DNA of 64,000 nucleotides from Campylobacter canadensis (GCF_013177655.1 NZ_CP035946.1:1859010-1923009), one strand, 5' to 3'. Numbered from the stretch's first letter, positions 52,475 to 61,732 are shown. The notes: generated by a model from the letters alone, not told the origin. Translations and numbers: made by a program.

Positions 52475-52502
52475 ATAATACCCCCCCCAAGCTTAAATTA
52501 AA
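52475..52502 (-). promoter_or_regulatory. Promoter with G8 tract in the spacer
   Basis: TTTAAT, a 16-base spacer that ends in eight G (52481-52488), and TATTAT on the minus strand. It differs from the promoter of barrel 1 by one G and so by one base of spacer. Confidence 0.6.
52481..52488 (-). repeat. Poly-G8 tract in the promoter of barrel 2
   Basis: Eight C on the plus strand, non-coding, next to the -10 element. It is paired with the G9 tract of barrel 1. Confidence 0.85.
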
Positions 52503-52520
52503 CTGAATATTTAAAAAATA

Positions 52521-53603
52521 TTAAAAAATAATTTCATCGTTAAGTAACTCACTTAAAACAACAGTAGCGTAAGAACCCTTTTGCAAAGTAAATTCAATGC
52601 AAAAATGTGCTAATTCTTCATTATATTTAAAACTAGCATTTTGTAAAAAAGACCACAAATATCTTCTACTTCCATTTTGATTTTGCAAAAGCTCAATATA
52701 ATCTTTAAATATTTCTTGCTCAAGTTCAAATAAATATCCAGAGTTAAATCTAGGATTAGCGCCTAAAATTAAAGCACTCGGAGAAATATCTTGTTTTAAA
52801 AATCTTTCTTTTGCATTTTGTAAATTTTCATTGAATAATTTACCAAAAGGATAATGTTCAAAAAGTTCATTATCAAATAACTTAAAAAAATGTTCTTGTT
52901 CTTTTAAATCATTTACTAATTTTTCATCTTTAAAAATTTCTTTTAGCTCTTTTTTGCTAAAGTCTTGTGCAAAATGTGAAATTTCAATTCTTTTACTTAA
53001 ATATCTATTAAAAAGCTCACTTTGCAAAGCACTTATTAAAAACTTATTTAATTTATGATTTTTAAATTTTATTTTATTTTTTAAAATATCTTCTCCGCTT
53101 TGAGCGTTATTTTGTTCTTTACCAAAACGCTGATAGCCAAAATAATTAGGATATCCTTGCTTTGCTATTTTTGTAAATACTTGTTCAAGTTTTAAAGCAT
53201 CTATTTTATTTACTTTTTTTAATCTAAGAAAAAATGAATTTCCTTTTAAATGTCCTAGTTTAATCTTATTATTATGTGTAAAAGTATCAATAATCTTACA
53301 TTTTTCGTGTGAGAAATTTTTTAATTCTTTTTCATACTTTTTTGGCATTGAAATGTATTGATAAGTAAGTCCTAGCTTATCTTTAAGCCCTGCATAGCCA
53401 AAGTCTTTTTGTTTTACTCCTGTTGCTGCACTTAAATCTTTTAATAAATCATTTGTAGTTAAATCTTTTTTTTGAATATGTAAGATTAAATGTTCACCAT
53501 TTTGTGAAAATTCATACATAGGAATTTCTCTTACAACAAAATCTTGAGAATTTTTTGAAAAATGAACATTTATTTTTGAATGTTTGTTTGCTCTTAAATT
53601 CAT
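52521..53603 (-). CDS. truD: tRNA pseudouridine(13) synthase
   Basis: The 360-residue TruD converts U13 of tRNA-Glu to pseudouridine. The catalytic aspartate is in Gly-Leu-Lys-Asp-Lys (about residue 80, after Phe-Gly-Tyr-Ala), and Asn-Tyr-Phe-Gly-Tyr-Gln-Arg-Phe-Gly plus a TRUD insertion follow. Length is normal. Divergent from the DUF5644-like gene. Confidence 0.93.
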   Translation of the reverse strand: MNLRANKHSKINVHFSKNSQDFVVREIPMYEFSQNGEHLILHIQKKDLTTNDLLKDLSAATGVKQKDFGYAGLKDKLGLTYQYISMPKKYEKELKNFSHEKCKIIDTFTHNNKIKLGHLKGNSFFLRLKKVNKIDALKLEQVFTKIAKQGYPNYFGYQRFGKEQNNAQSGEDILKNKIKFKNHKLNKFLISALQSELFNRYLSKRIEISHFAQDFSKKELKEIFKDEKLVNDLKEQEHFFKLFDNELFEHYPFGKLFNENLQNAKERFLKQDISPSALILGANPRFNSGYLFELEQEIFKDYIELLQNQNGSRRYLWSFLQNASFKYNEELAHFCIEFTLQKGSYATVVLSELLNDEIIF

Positions 53604-53672
53604 AATTTTTCCTTTTTTTTAAATATTTTATAACATTTTTTTGATATAAAAGCGAATAAAAAAGGAAGAAAA

Positions 53673-54296
53673 ATGAAAAAAATTATTTTTAGAATTTTTA
53701 GATTTGATGCAAAAAGAGATTATGAGTTTTATCTTAAGCCTTATGAAATAAGCAAAGAAGATATTTTAGACACTTTTACTTTATTTGATATTTTAAAAAT
53801 AATAAAAGAACAAGATATGTATTTTAATCTTCCTAAAACAACAAATTATGTAAGAATTGAAAATAAAATTATAAGTTTAAATACAAATGCTTTAGAGCTT
53901 ATAAATTCTTTTGGTGATGATATTAGCATTTATGCTATTAGTGAAAAAAGAGCTTATCTTGATTTAGATATTAACGAAGATGATTTTTTAGATAAATTTA
54001 AATATTTTAAAAATCTTTGTGATGAAAGCGATTATGAGCTTTATAAAACATATAACTTTTTATATTATGCAAGTAATTGCATCGAATTTAATGAAAATTA
54101 TTTAGGCGATAGTGCCTTTATTTTTGCTAAAAAGATGTGTGAAAAATATCCACAAAAAGAAAAAGAATTTTTAGAAATTATTAAAAACAAAGAAGGTGGG
54201 ATAGAATACGCATTTAATTTAGAACCTTTTTTATTTAAAGATGCAAATAAATATGAAGATATTAAAAACGAACTTAAACAAAAGGCTTTACAATGA
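53673..54296 (+). CDS. SdhB/FrdB N-terminal-like protein lacking cluster cysteines
   Basis: A 207-residue protein. The start (Phe-Arg-Ile-Phe-Arg-Phe-Asp-Ala-Lys-Arg-Asp-Tyr-Glu-Phe-Tyr, then Tyr-Glu-Ile) looks like the N-terminal plant-type ferredoxin fold of succinate/fumarate reductase iron-sulfur subunits, and Thr-Leu-Phe-Asp-Ile-Leu-Lys matches the segment that follows. The cluster-binding cysteine motifs are missing. I recall such proteins as DUF5644 in Campylobacter (not checked). It overlaps the next gene by 4 bases. Function unknown. Confidence 0.6.
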   Translation: MKKIIFRIFRFDAKRDYEFYLKPYEISKEDILDTFTLFDILKIIKEQDMYFNLPKTTNYVRIENKIISLNTNALELINSFGDDISIYAISEKRAYLDLDINEDDFLDKFKYFKNLCDESDYELYKTYNFLYYASNCIEFNENYLGDSAFIFAKKMCEKYPQKEKEFLEIIKNKEGGIEYAFNLEPFLFKDANKYEDIKNELKQKALQ

Positions 54297-54916
54297 TTAC
54301 TTTAATTAATGATGATTTTTCATATTCTGCTTTACTTGAACAAGAATGTAGAAAGGTTAATTTTGACTTTGATTATTTTAAAAGCGAGTTTAATAAAGAA
54401 AATTTACAAAATAATCTTGATAAAATTGCAAGCAAAGAAGCTTATATTTGCGACCAAGCCTTAGCAACATTAGACAAAAGTAGAAAAAATATTTTATCTT
54501 TATTTGAAAATATTGAAGTAAAAACCTTTTTTACTGATTTTAATGTAGCTATTTATGATGCTTATAATAAAGATTTTTTACATTATTTTGCAAAAAAAGC
54601 TAAGGCAAATATTATAAATTACAAATCAAGTGAATATGAAAACGCAGCTAGAATTTTACATTTAAATAAAGATTTAGCCTTTAAATATGCTTCAAATATT
54701 ATTTTAGACGCATACGATAATGGAGCTGATTTTATGCTGGTTGCAGATAGCATTAGTTTTAAAATTTTTGATACTTTTTCTAAAGATTTGATGAGAGCAA
54801 GTAATAGAGACTTTGATGATTTTTATATTTTACATTTAGCAGAATTTTTATCTCTTTGTAAAACAAAAATTCCAGATAGTCTAAAACAGCATCAATTAAA
54901 GGTAAGCCTTGTATGA
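54293..54916 (+). CDS. HdrB/SdhE-like protein lacking CCG cysteines
   Basis: A 207-residue protein whose order of elements (Asn-Ala-Ala-Arg-Ile-Leu near the middle, then Asn-Gly-Ala-Asp-Phe-Met-Leu-Val-Ala-Asp-Ser then Phe-Lys-Ile-Phe-Asp) recalls the CCG domains of heterodisulfide-reductase subunit B, as found in the MfrE/SdhE subunit of Campylobacter. The signature Cys-Cys-Gly and Cys-Pro-x-Cys are replaced. Translated with the SdhB-like neighbour, it looks like a cysteine-free copy of an SdhB-SdhE pair. Confidence 0.55.
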   Translation: MITLINDDFSYSALLEQECRKVNFDFDYFKSEFNKENLQNNLDKIASKEAYICDQALATLDKSRKNILSLFENIEVKTFFTDFNVAIYDAYNKDFLHYFAKKAKANIINYKSSEYENAARILHLNKDLAFKYASNIILDAYDNGADFMLVADSISFKIFDTFSKDLMRASNRDFDDFYILHLAEFLSLCKTKIPDSLKQHQLKVSLV

Positions 54917-55239
54917 AAATTGCCATTAAGTGCAAAAATTTACTTTTAGAAAAAACCTTAATTCTTATGTTAAAAGATAAAATTTGTGGAATAAAAGACT
55001 GCGATTTTATAATTTGTGATGAAAAAATAAATAATAATAAAGCACAATTTTTAATTTCATATTCATCATATTCACACATAAAAACACCTTTTACTAAAAA
55101 AGAATTATTAGACGCACTTATGGAATTTTATAGCTCAATAAAACAAGAAAATTATAATAAAAATAGTTTTGAAGCAGAGCTTGATAAATTGCTAAATAAT
55201 TTTAAATATGATTTAATGAAGTTGATACAAAAACAATGA
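54913..55239 (+). CDS. Small protein of unknown function in the rsmD operon
   Basis: A 108-residue soluble protein, overlapping both neighbours by 4 bases. Two halves can be seen: an N-terminal alpha/beta-like part with Cys-Gly-Ile-Lys-Asp-Cys, and a helical charged C-terminal part. No family recognised; the position suggests a link to the gene pair before it or to ribosomal RNA methylation after it. Confidence 0.6.
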   Translation: MKIAIKCKNLLLEKTLILMLKDKICGIKDCDFIICDEKINNNKAQFLISYSSYSHIKTPFTKKELLDALMEFYSSIKQENYNKNSFEAELDKLLNNFKYDLMKLIQKQ

Positions 55240-55769
55240 GAGTTCAAAGTGGTTTTTTAAAAGCAAAGGAGTTAAAATTTCCTAAATTAAATTCTACAAG
55301 ACCGACTAAAAATATTGTAAAAGCTTGTGTTTTTAATGTTTTAAGAGATGAATTAAAGGAATTTGAATTCATTGAAGCTTTTGGCGGAAGTGCTTCAATG
55401 GCAGTAGAAGCAATTAGCAATGGAGCAAAAAAAGCTTATGCGATAGAATTAAATAAAGAGGCTTTTAATTGTGCTAAAGAAAATGCTAAAAATTTAAATA
55501 TTGATGTTTATAATGCTGATACATTTAAACTATTACCTACTTTAAATATTAGCAAAAAAAGTATTTTATACCTTGACCCACCTTTTAATATTAGAGATGG
55601 CTTTTTAGATATTTATGAAAAAATAAAAGATTTATTTGAAAATTTTCAAAGCGAACTTGTAATCATAGAACATTCAAGCAAAATAGAAATTAAAAGCGAA
55701 AAATATTCTTTATTTAAATTCAAAAAATTCGGAAATACTTCTCTTTCTTTTTTTAGAATAAATTATTAA
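55236..55769 (+). CDS. rsmD: 16S rRNA (guanine966-N2) methyltransferase
   Basis: The 177-residue RsmD has the SAM-binding start of a Rossmann fold (Glu-Ala-Phe-Gly-Gly-Ser-Ala-Ser-Met-Ala-Val-Glu) and the catalytic Leu-Asp-Pro-Pro-Phe. The N-terminal Arg-Pro-Thr-Lys-Asn substrate motif is typical of the family. Last gene of a four-gene overlapping set. Confidence 0.9.
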   Translation: MRVQSGFLKAKELKFPKLNSTRPTKNIVKACVFNVLRDELKEFEFIEAFGGSASMAVEAISNGAKKAYAIELNKEAFNCAKENAKNLNIDVYNADTFKLLPTLNISKKSILYLDPPFNIRDGFLDIYEKIKDLFENFQSELVIIEHSSKIEIKSEKYSLFKFKKFGNTSLSFFRINY

Positions 55770-55854
55770 CCATAGCTTTATAAAATAAAGTTTCATTTTC
55801 TAGTAGGGGTACGCTAACCGAAAGGAAATGGATAGAATTTTATAGGAGACTTTT

Positions 55855-56163
55855 ATGAAAAAGTTAGTAACTTTAGTTATTTTAAGTTCTGCTTTATTTG
55901 CTGCTGAAGCACAAGCTGCAAATGAATTAGTTAAAGCATTTACTGTTTTAGCTGTTGGACTAGGTTTAGGTATTGCTGCACTTGGTGGTGCTGTTGGTAT
56001 GGGTAACACTGCTGCTGCTACAATCGCAGCTACAGCTAGAAATCCTAGCATTGGCTCAAGCTTAATGAAAACTATGTTTTTATCATTAGCATTGATTGAA
56101 GCACAAGTTATCTATTCATTAGTAATAGGATTAGTGTTACTTTATGGTAATCCATTATTATAA
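55855..56163 (+). CDS. atpE: ATP synthase subunit c
   Basis: The 102-residue proteolipid forms the proton-driven ring of F0. It has an N-terminal extension resembling a signal peptide (first 21 residues, ending Ala-Gln-Ala-Ala), as in other Campylobacterota, then two membrane helices with a Gly-rich first helix and the proton-binding glutamate in Ala-Leu-Ile-Glu-Ala-Gln. The gene is separate from other atp genes, which is normal in this phylum. A terminator follows. Confidence 0.95.
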   Translation: MKKLVTLVILSSALFAAEAQAANELVKAFTVLAVGLGLGIAALGGAVGMGNTAAATIAATARNPSIGSSLMKTMFLSLALIEAQVIYSLVIGLVLLYGNPLL

Positions 56164-56165
56164 TA

Positions 56166-56187
56166 AAAAGGCTATTTTTAGCCTTTT
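56166..56187 (+). terminator. Terminator after atpE
   Basis: AAAAGGCTA and TAGCCTTTT pair over 9 bp with a T4 loop. It ends three bases before tRNA-Leu. Confidence 0.75.
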
Positions 56188-56189
56188 AA

Positions 56190-56274
56190 GCGTTTATGGT
56201 GGAATGGTAGACACGCTATCTTGAGGGGGTAGTATCTTTTAGGTGTGCGAGTTCAAGTCTCGCTAAACGCACCA
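56190..56274 (+). tRNA. tRNA-Leu (anticodon GAG)
   Basis: An 85-nt class II tRNA with encoded CCA. GCGTTTA pairs with TAAACGC, the anticodon loop CTTGAGG gives GAG, and the variable arm is long. It begins directly after the atpE terminator. Confidence 0.95.
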
Positions 56275-56306
56275 TTGAGTGTAAAATAATTTTTAAGGAT
56301 TTTAAA

Positions 56307-56672
56307 GTGAAAATATTAGTAGTTGATGATAGTTCTACAATGAGAAGAATAATTAAAAATACTCTTCAAAGATTAGGACACGAAGATGTTTTAGAAGCTG
56401 AACACGGAGTTGAAGCTTGGTCTATACTTTGCAAAGAAAGCGGTATTGATGTTTTAGTAACCGACTGGAATATGCCTGAAATGAATGGTTTAGAACTTGT
56501 AAAAAAAGTTCGTGCTGAAAAAAAATATGAAGATATGCCTATTATTATGGTTACAACAGAAGGTGGTAAAGCAGAAGTTATTACAGCACTAAAAGCAGGT
56601 GTAAATAACTACATAGTAAAACCATTTACCCCACAAGTATTAAAAGAAAAGCTTGAGGATGTTTTAGGTTAA
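56307..56672 (+). CDS. cheY: Chemotaxis response regulator CheY
   Basis: A GTG start (56307, with AAGGAT upstream) gives 121 residues, a single receiver domain: acidic pair Asp7-Asp8, phosphorylated Asp53 (Val-Thr-Asp-Trp-Asn-Met-Pro), Thr83 and Lys105 (Ile-Val-Lys-Pro-Phe). No output domain, so it is CheY, which binds the flagellar motor switch. The order cheY-prmA-ftsH is the same as in C. jejuni. Confidence 0.94.
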   Translation: MKILVVDDSSTMRRIIKNTLQRLGHEDVLEAEHGVEAWSILCKESGIDVLVTDWNMPEMNGLELVKKVRAEKKYEDMPIIMVTTEGGKAEVITALKAGVNNYIVKPFTPQVLKEKLEDVLG

Positions 56673-56675
56673 TTT

Positions 56676-57503
56676 ATGAATAAAACTTATGAAGAATTAA
56701 CTATATATACTAATAATATTGAGTTTTTAAGTGATTTTGTTTTTTCTTTTGAAATAGATGTTATTGAAGAAAAAAATGATTGTATAGTTATACGCTCTGA
56801 CAATTCACTAAATAATTTAATATTTGCATTAAATGAATTAAAAAAAAGATTAGAAGACAACAACATAAATATCTTAATTAATCACAAGCTTGAAATTAAA
56901 GAAAATAAAGATTGGATAGATGAATATAAACAAAGCATAAAAGCAATAGCAGTAGATAATGTTTATATTCATACCACTTGGCAAGAAGAAAAAGAAGGTT
57001 TTATAAATATAAAAATAGACCCTGCTTTAGCCTTTGGCTCTGGACATCACGAAAGTACGAATTCTTGCTTAAGATTAATTCAAAAATATTGTAAAGACAT
57101 AAATTCAGCTCTTGATGTTGGTTGCGGAAGTGGAATTTTATCTTTATTACTTGCTAAACAAAATATAAAAGTAGATGCCTGCGATACAGATGAACTAGCA
57201 ATTATTAGTACAAAAAATAATTTTTTACTAAATAAACTTGAGTTTAATGACATTTGGCAAGGTTCTTGCGATAAGGCAAAAAATAAATATGACTTAGTTA
57301 TAGCAAATATAATATTTGATGTAATTATGATTATTAAACAAGACCTAATAAATGCTTTAAATAAAAATGGAATTTTAATTCTTTCAGGAATTTTAATTCA
57401 ATATGAAGAAAGGATTAAAAGTCAATTTTTAGATTTTATACTACTTGATGAAATAAAACAAGGAGATTGGCTAAGTTTAGTTTATAGGAAGAAAGATGAA
57501 TAA
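56676..57503 (+). CDS. prmA: Ribosomal protein L11 methyltransferase
   Basis: A 275-residue SAM-dependent methyltransferase. The PrmA segment Ala-Phe-Gly-Ser-Gly-His-His-Glu-Ser is followed by motif I Asp-Val-Gly-Cys-Gly-Ser-Gly and the Ala-Asn-Ile-Ile (Asn-Pro-Pro-Tyr equivalent). It methylates L11 in the cytoplasm. Overlaps ftsH by 8 bases. Confidence 0.9.
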   Translation: MNKTYEELTIYTNNIEFLSDFVFSFEIDVIEEKNDCIVIRSDNSLNNLIFALNELKKRLEDNNINILINHKLEIKENKDWIDEYKQSIKAIAVDNVYIHTTWQEEKEGFINIKIDPALAFGSGHHESTNSCLRLIQKYCKDINSALDVGCGSGILSLLLAKQNIKVDACDTDELAIISTKNNFLLNKLEFNDIWQGSCDKAKNKYDLVIANIIFDVIMIIKQDLINALNKNGILILSGILIQYEERIKSQFLDFILLDEIKQGDWLSLVYRKKDE

Positions 57504-59355
57504 TAATGAAAATAATAATAAGCAAAATAATAAAAATCCAATAATAGTTTTTATTATTTTTGCACTTATAGTATTTGGTATATTTAATTTATTTTTAGAT
57601 GGTGGAGCAATTGGTGAAGGCTCTCAAAAAATTGCTTACTCTGATTTCAAACAAAAGATTGAAAGTGGCGAAATTACAAATGTAAAAATTGGTCAAACTA
57701 CCATAAAAGGACAAGGGATTAACACCTTGTATTCAGCTAATTTAGTAAATGATAATAATCTTACAAGCTTACTAGATTCAAAAGGAGTAAAATATACTTC
57801 TTATTCTGAAAATAATTTTTTTACAAATCTATTATTTACTTGGATTATTCCAATTTTTATTTTCTTTGCTATTTGGGGCTTAATTACAAATAGAATGCAA
57901 AAGAAAATGGGTGGCTCTATTTTAGGTATTGGTAGTGCTAAAAAATTAGTAAATAGCGAAAAACCAAAAGTAAAATTTGATGATGTAGCAGGAGTTGAAG
58001 AAGCTAAAGAAGAAGTAAAAGAAATAGTTGATTTTCTAAAATTCCCTGATAGATACATTAAACTAGGTGCAAAAATTCCTAAAGGTTTATTATTAGTAGG
58101 ACCTCCAGGAACAGGTAAAACACTTTTAGCAAAAGCTGTTGCAGGTGAAGCTAATGTGCCATTTTTTAGCGTTTCAGGCTCAAGTTTTATTGAAATGTTT
58201 GTTGGTGTTGGTGCTTCTCGTGTTAGAGATTTATTTGAAAGCGCTAAAAAAGAAGCACCTGCGATAGTTTTTATTGATGAAATTGATGCTATTGGTAAAT
58301 CTCGTGCTGCTGGTGCTCATATGGGCGGACACGATGAAAGAGAACAAACATTAAATCAATTATTAGCTGAAATGGATGGTTTTAGTTCTGATGATAATCC
58401 TGTAATTATTTTAGCAGCAACAAATAGACCAGAAGTTCTTGACGCTGCTTTGCTTAGACCTGGTAGATTTGATAGACAAGTTTTAGTTGATAAACCTGAT
58501 TTTAAAGGAAGATGCGATATTTTAAGCGTACATATGAAAGATGTAAAAATCGCTAAAGAAGTAAAGGTTGAAGATGTAGCTCGTCTTACTGCAGGTCTTG
58601 CAGGTGCTGATTTAGCAAATATTATTAATGAAGCTGCACTTTTAGCAGGTAGAAATAATAAAAACGAAGTTAGCCAACAAGATTTAACAGAAGCGGTTGA
58701 GCGTGCAATAGCAGGACTTGAGAAAAAATCTCGTAGAATAAGCGATAAAGAAAAAAAGATTGTAACCTATCACGAATGCGGTCATGCTTTAATAGCTGAA
58801 ACAACAAAAGGGGCAAAAAAAGTTACAAAAGTTTCTGTTATTCCTCGTGGTTTAGCAGCTTTAGGATACACATTAAATACCCCTGAAGAAAATAAATTCC
58901 TAATGCAAAAACACGAACTAATTGCTGAAGTTGATGTGTTATTAGGTGGTCGTGCAGCAGAGCATGTTTTTATTGAAGAAATTTCAACAGGTGCAAGCAA
59001 TGACTTAGAAAGAGCAACAGATATTATAAAAGCAATGGTTTGTATGTATGGTATGAGTGATATTGCTGGTCTTATGGTTTTAGAAAAACAAAGAAATCAA
59101 TTTTTAGGCGGTGGACAAACTATAAAAGATTTTTCTGATGATATGTCTAAAAAACTAGATGAATATGTAAAAAATCTTTTAGATGAAAGATTTAACAGTG
59201 TTGTAGAAACCCTAAGAACTTACAAAGGTGCTATAGAAAATATGGTTGAAAAACTATATGAAAAAGAAGTTATTGAAGGTAGTGAAGTTCGTGAAATAAT
59301 CAAAAAATATGAAGAGGAACAAGGCTTACAAACACGCTTAAGTGAAATAAACTAA
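57496..59355 (+). CDS. ftsH: ATP-dependent zinc metalloprotease FtsH
   Basis: The 619-residue inner-membrane protease has two N-terminal membrane helices (about 14-34 and 114-134), Walker A Gly-Pro-Pro-Gly-Thr-Gly-Lys-Thr, Walker B Phe-Ile-Asp-Glu-Ile-Asp, the SRH region with Arg-Pro-Gly-Arg-Phe-Asp, and the zinc site His-Glu-Cys-Gly-His. It degrades misassembled membrane proteins and LpxC-type targets. Second gene of a run with prmA, psd-like and pssA. Confidence 0.97.
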   Translation: MNNNENNNKQNNKNPIIVFIIFALIVFGIFNLFLDGGAIGEGSQKIAYSDFKQKIESGEITNVKIGQTTIKGQGINTLYSANLVNDNNLTSLLDSKGVKYTSYSENNFFTNLLFTWIIPIFIFFAIWGLITNRMQKKMGGSILGIGSAKKLVNSEKPKVKFDDVAGVEEAKEEVKEIVDFLKFPDRYIKLGAKIPKGLLLVGPPGTGKTLLAKAVAGEANVPFFSVSGSSFIEMFVGVGASRVRDLFESAKKEAPAIVFIDEIDAIGKSRAAGAHMGGHDEREQTLNQLLAEMDGFSSDDNPVIILAATNRPEVLDAALLRPGRFDRQVLVDKPDFKGRCDILSVHMKDVKIAKEVKVEDVARLTAGLAGADLANIINEAALLAGRNNKNEVSQQDLTEAVERAIAGLEKKSRRISDKEKKIVTYHECGHALIAETTKGAKKVTKVSVIPRGLAALGYTLNTPEENKFLMQKHELIAEVDVLLGGRAAEHVFIEEISTGASNDLERATDIIKAMVCMYGMSDIAGLMVLEKQRNQFLGGGQTIKDFSDDMSKKLDEYVKNLLDERFNSVVETLRTYKGAIENMVEKLYEKEVIEGSEVREIIKKYEEEQGLQTRLSEIN

Positions 59356-59366
59356 AAGGAGAAAAT

Positions 59367-59948
59367 ATGATAGCAAGTAGTGGAAAAAAAGTTATTTTAA
59401 TAGCTTGGGTTATATTTATTTTATATACTTTTATTTTTTCTTTTTCTTATTTGCTTTTTGCTATTTTGGTGATTTTATACTTACTTTATAAAAGTCCTGA
59501 AAGAGAAATTAACGATGATGATGCTGGGGTTATTTTATCTCCAGCAGATGCTAAAGTCCTTGCAATAAATATTGATGAAAATAACAAAGAATTATCAGTA
59601 ATATTAAAAAAATCCCACATTAGTGCTTTATATTATAGTTCAGAATTAAGAGCGCCAATAAAATGTGAAAATATACAAAATATAGTAAAAAATGGTATGC
59701 AATATAGTAAAAATTATTTTTCAAATGCAAATCATATTATTTTTGATAAGGGAATTTCTATGCTAGTAAAACCTGCAAGATTTTCTATCAAAAATTTTAA
59801 TTTACAATCATCAAGAAAAAAAGGTCAAAGAATAGGACTATTATCAAGCGGTTTAATTGAATTAAAACTGCCTTATAGTAGTACATTATTAGTTGGAGTA
59901 GGGGATAAAATTCTTGCAAATAGCCCAATTGCAAATATTGGAGAATAA
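59367..59948 (+). CDS. Phosphatidylserine decarboxylase-related membrane protein
   Basis: A 193-residue protein with one or two N-terminal membrane segments (about residues 9-42) and a domain like phosphatidylserine decarboxylase (Leu-Ser-Pro-Ala-Asp-Ala-Lys-Val near residue 55). The self-cleavage Gly-Ser pair that creates the pyruvoyl group is not seen; the region reads Gly-Leu-Leu-Ser-Ser-Gly-Leu. It corresponds by position to Cj1115c in C. jejuni, directly before pssA. Either a non-catalytic relative or an enzyme with an altered site. Confidence 0.7.
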   Translation: MIASSGKKVILIAWVIFILYTFIFSFSYLLFAILVILYLLYKSPEREINDDDAGVILSPADAKVLAINIDENNKELSVILKKSHISALYYSSELRAPIKCENIQNIVKNGMQYSKNYFSNANHIIFDKGISMLVKPARFSIKNFNLQSSRKKGQRIGLLSSGLIELKLPYSSTLLVGVGDKILANSPIANIGE

Positions 59949-60683
59949 ATGAAAGTTGATAATAATAAATTAGCTTATATCTTGCCAAATTTTTTTACAG
60001 CGGCTTCTATTTTTTTAGGAGTTTTAAGTATTTTTGCCTCAATTGCACATAATTATGAAAAAGCAATGATGTTTATAATTTTAAGTTTAATTTGTGATGG
60101 ACTTGATGGAAGAGTAGCAAGACTTACAAATACTACATCAAAATTCGGTGTTGAATTTGATAGTTTAGCTGATATAGTTGCTTTTGGTGTTGCTCCTGCT
60201 ATGCTTTTTTATTTTAATTTAGCAAATGAATTTGGTAGATTAGGAGTTCTTGCTAGTGCATTGTTTATTATTTTTGGTGCTATTCGCTTAGCAAGATTTA
60301 ATGTAACTACAGGAACTTATGAGCCAAATGTTTTTATAGGTTTGCCTATTCCTACTGCTGCAGTTGTTTTAAGTATTTGGGTTGTTTTTGTAAAAGATTA
60401 TAATTTTGAAAATAAAATTATTTTATTTTTTGTAATTGCTTTAGCTTTTTTACTTTCATTTTTAATGGTTAGTAATGTTAGATATCCTAGCTTTAAAAAG
60501 CTAGAATTTAAAAAAGCAAATATATTAAAAACACTAATAATAATTATTTTTGTTGCCTCACTAATTTATTTAAAACCACTTGAGATTTTTACCTTTATTG
60601 TTAGTCTTTATACTTTATATGGGATTGCTAGAGCAATTTATAATTTATATATAAAAAAGAAAGTAAAAAATAATGAAAGATGA
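59949..60683 (+). CDS. pssA: CDP-diacylglycerol-serine O-phosphatidyltransferase
   Basis: The 244-residue inner-membrane enzyme makes phosphatidylserine, precursor of phosphatidylethanolamine. The CDP-alcohol phosphotransferase motif (Asp-Gly-x-x-Gly-Arg-Val-Ala-Arg, eight residues, Gly, three, Asp-Ser-Leu-Ala-Asp) is complete near residues 50-78, and there are about seven membrane segments. It starts one base after the psd-like stop. Confidence 0.93.
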   Translation: MKVDNNKLAYILPNFFTAASIFLGVLSIFASIAHNYEKAMMFIILSLICDGLDGRVARLTNTTSKFGVEFDSLADIVAFGVAPAMLFYFNLANEFGRLGVLASALFIIFGAIRLARFNVTTGTYEPNVFIGLPIPTAAVVLSIWVVFVKDYNFENKIILFFVIALAFLLSFLMVSNVRYPSFKKLEFKKANILKTLIIIIFVASLIYLKPLEIFTFIVSLYTLYGIARAIYNLYIKKKVKNNER

Positions 60684-61635
60684 AAATAAGGTAGCCTTAT
60701 TTATAGATGCAGATAATATTAGTCACAAATATATTGAAAAAATTATTGATAAATCTTTAGAATTTGGCAAAATAATAATAAAAAGAATATACGCTGATTG
60801 GAGTAAAATAAGTAATAAAGAAAATTATAAGACAGAAATTTTAAAATTTTCTTTAACTCCTATGCAGCATTTTTCTCTTACAAGTAATAATAAAAATGCT
60901 ACTGATATGCACTTAATTGCTGATTTAATGGATGTTTATATAAATAAAGATATTGATGTATTCATAATAATTTCAAGCGATAGCGATTATGCAAGTGTTA
61001 TAAATAAATTAAGAGAAAATAATAAATTTTGTATTGGTATGGGAGAGACTAAAAGTGTTCAAAACTACAAAAATACCTTTGATAAATTCATTGCTTTAGA
61101 TGATGAAAATGATGAAAATGATGAAATTCAAAATGAACAAAAAAATTATTTAATAGAACAAAAAAAATATTTACAAAAAATCATTTTAAATCTAATTGAT
61201 AAAAATCAAGAAGCTGATTTTGCAAGAATTCATCAAGAATTATGCAAAAAATATCCTGATTTTGACCACAAAAATTATGGCTTTACAAAATTTACTTATT
61301 TTATAAAAGATTATATAAAAGATAAAAATTATGATATTATTAAAAAAGAAGATGGCTGCACCAATGTTTTAATACAAAATAGTAAAGATAATACTTCTAA
61401 TAATTACAATGATGATTTACAAAAAATAATTTCAAGTTTAATTAATAAAAATAATGAAGCTGATTTTGCAACAATTAAAAGTGAATTATGCAAAAAATAT
61501 CCTGATTTTGACCACAAAAATTATGGCTTTACAAAATTTACTTATTTTATAAAAGATTATATAAAAGATAAAAATTATGATATTATTAAAAAAGAAGATG
61601 GCTGCACCTTTGTTTTAAAAGAAAAATCTGTGTAA
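60673..61635 (+). CDS. NYN-domain protein with two OST-HTH-like modules
   Basis: A 320-residue protein. Residues 6-150 form a NYN (PIN-like) nuclease domain of the LabA type: Phe-Ile-Asp-Ala-Asp-Asn at the start, Asn-Ala-Thr-Asp-Met near 75 and Ser-Ser-Asp-Ser-Asp-Tyr near 107 supply acidic residues for metal. The C-terminal half holds two copies of a winged-helix module (about 181-233 and 263-315) that resembles OST-HTH/LOTUS RNA-binding domains and are nearly identical. Likely an RNA nuclease or regulator; target unknown. Overlaps pssA by 11 bases. Confidence 0.8.
   Translation: MKDENKVALFIDADNISHKYIEKIIDKSLEFGKIIIKRIYADWSKISNKENYKTEILKFSLTPMQHFSLTSNNKNATDMHLIADLMDVYINKDIDVFIIISSDSDYASVINKLRENNKFCIGMGETKSVQNYKNTFDKFIALDDENDENDEIQNEQKNYLIEQKKYLQKIILNLIDKNQEADFARIHQELCKKYPDFDHKNYGFTKFTYFIKDYIKDKNYDIIKKEDGCTNVLIQNSKDNTSNNYNDDLQKIISSLINKNNEADFATIKSELCKKYPDFDHKNYGFTKFTYFIKDYIKDKNYDIIKKEDGCTFVLKEKSV
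61237..61608 (+). repeat. 126-bp perfect direct repeat inside the NYN gene
   Basis: Bases 61237-61362 recur without change at 61483-61608, 246 bases apart. They encode the core of each winged-helix module, from Glu-Leu-Cys-Lys-Lys-Tyr-Pro to Asp-Gly-Cys-Thr. Confidence 0.95.
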
Positions 61636-61732
61636 ATTTTACTCAAAATATTAATTATTTTTTAAAAAAAACTTAAATATATAAAATAATAAAATATAAT
61701 AATGCTTTTTAAAATATTTTAAAGGAAGGTAA

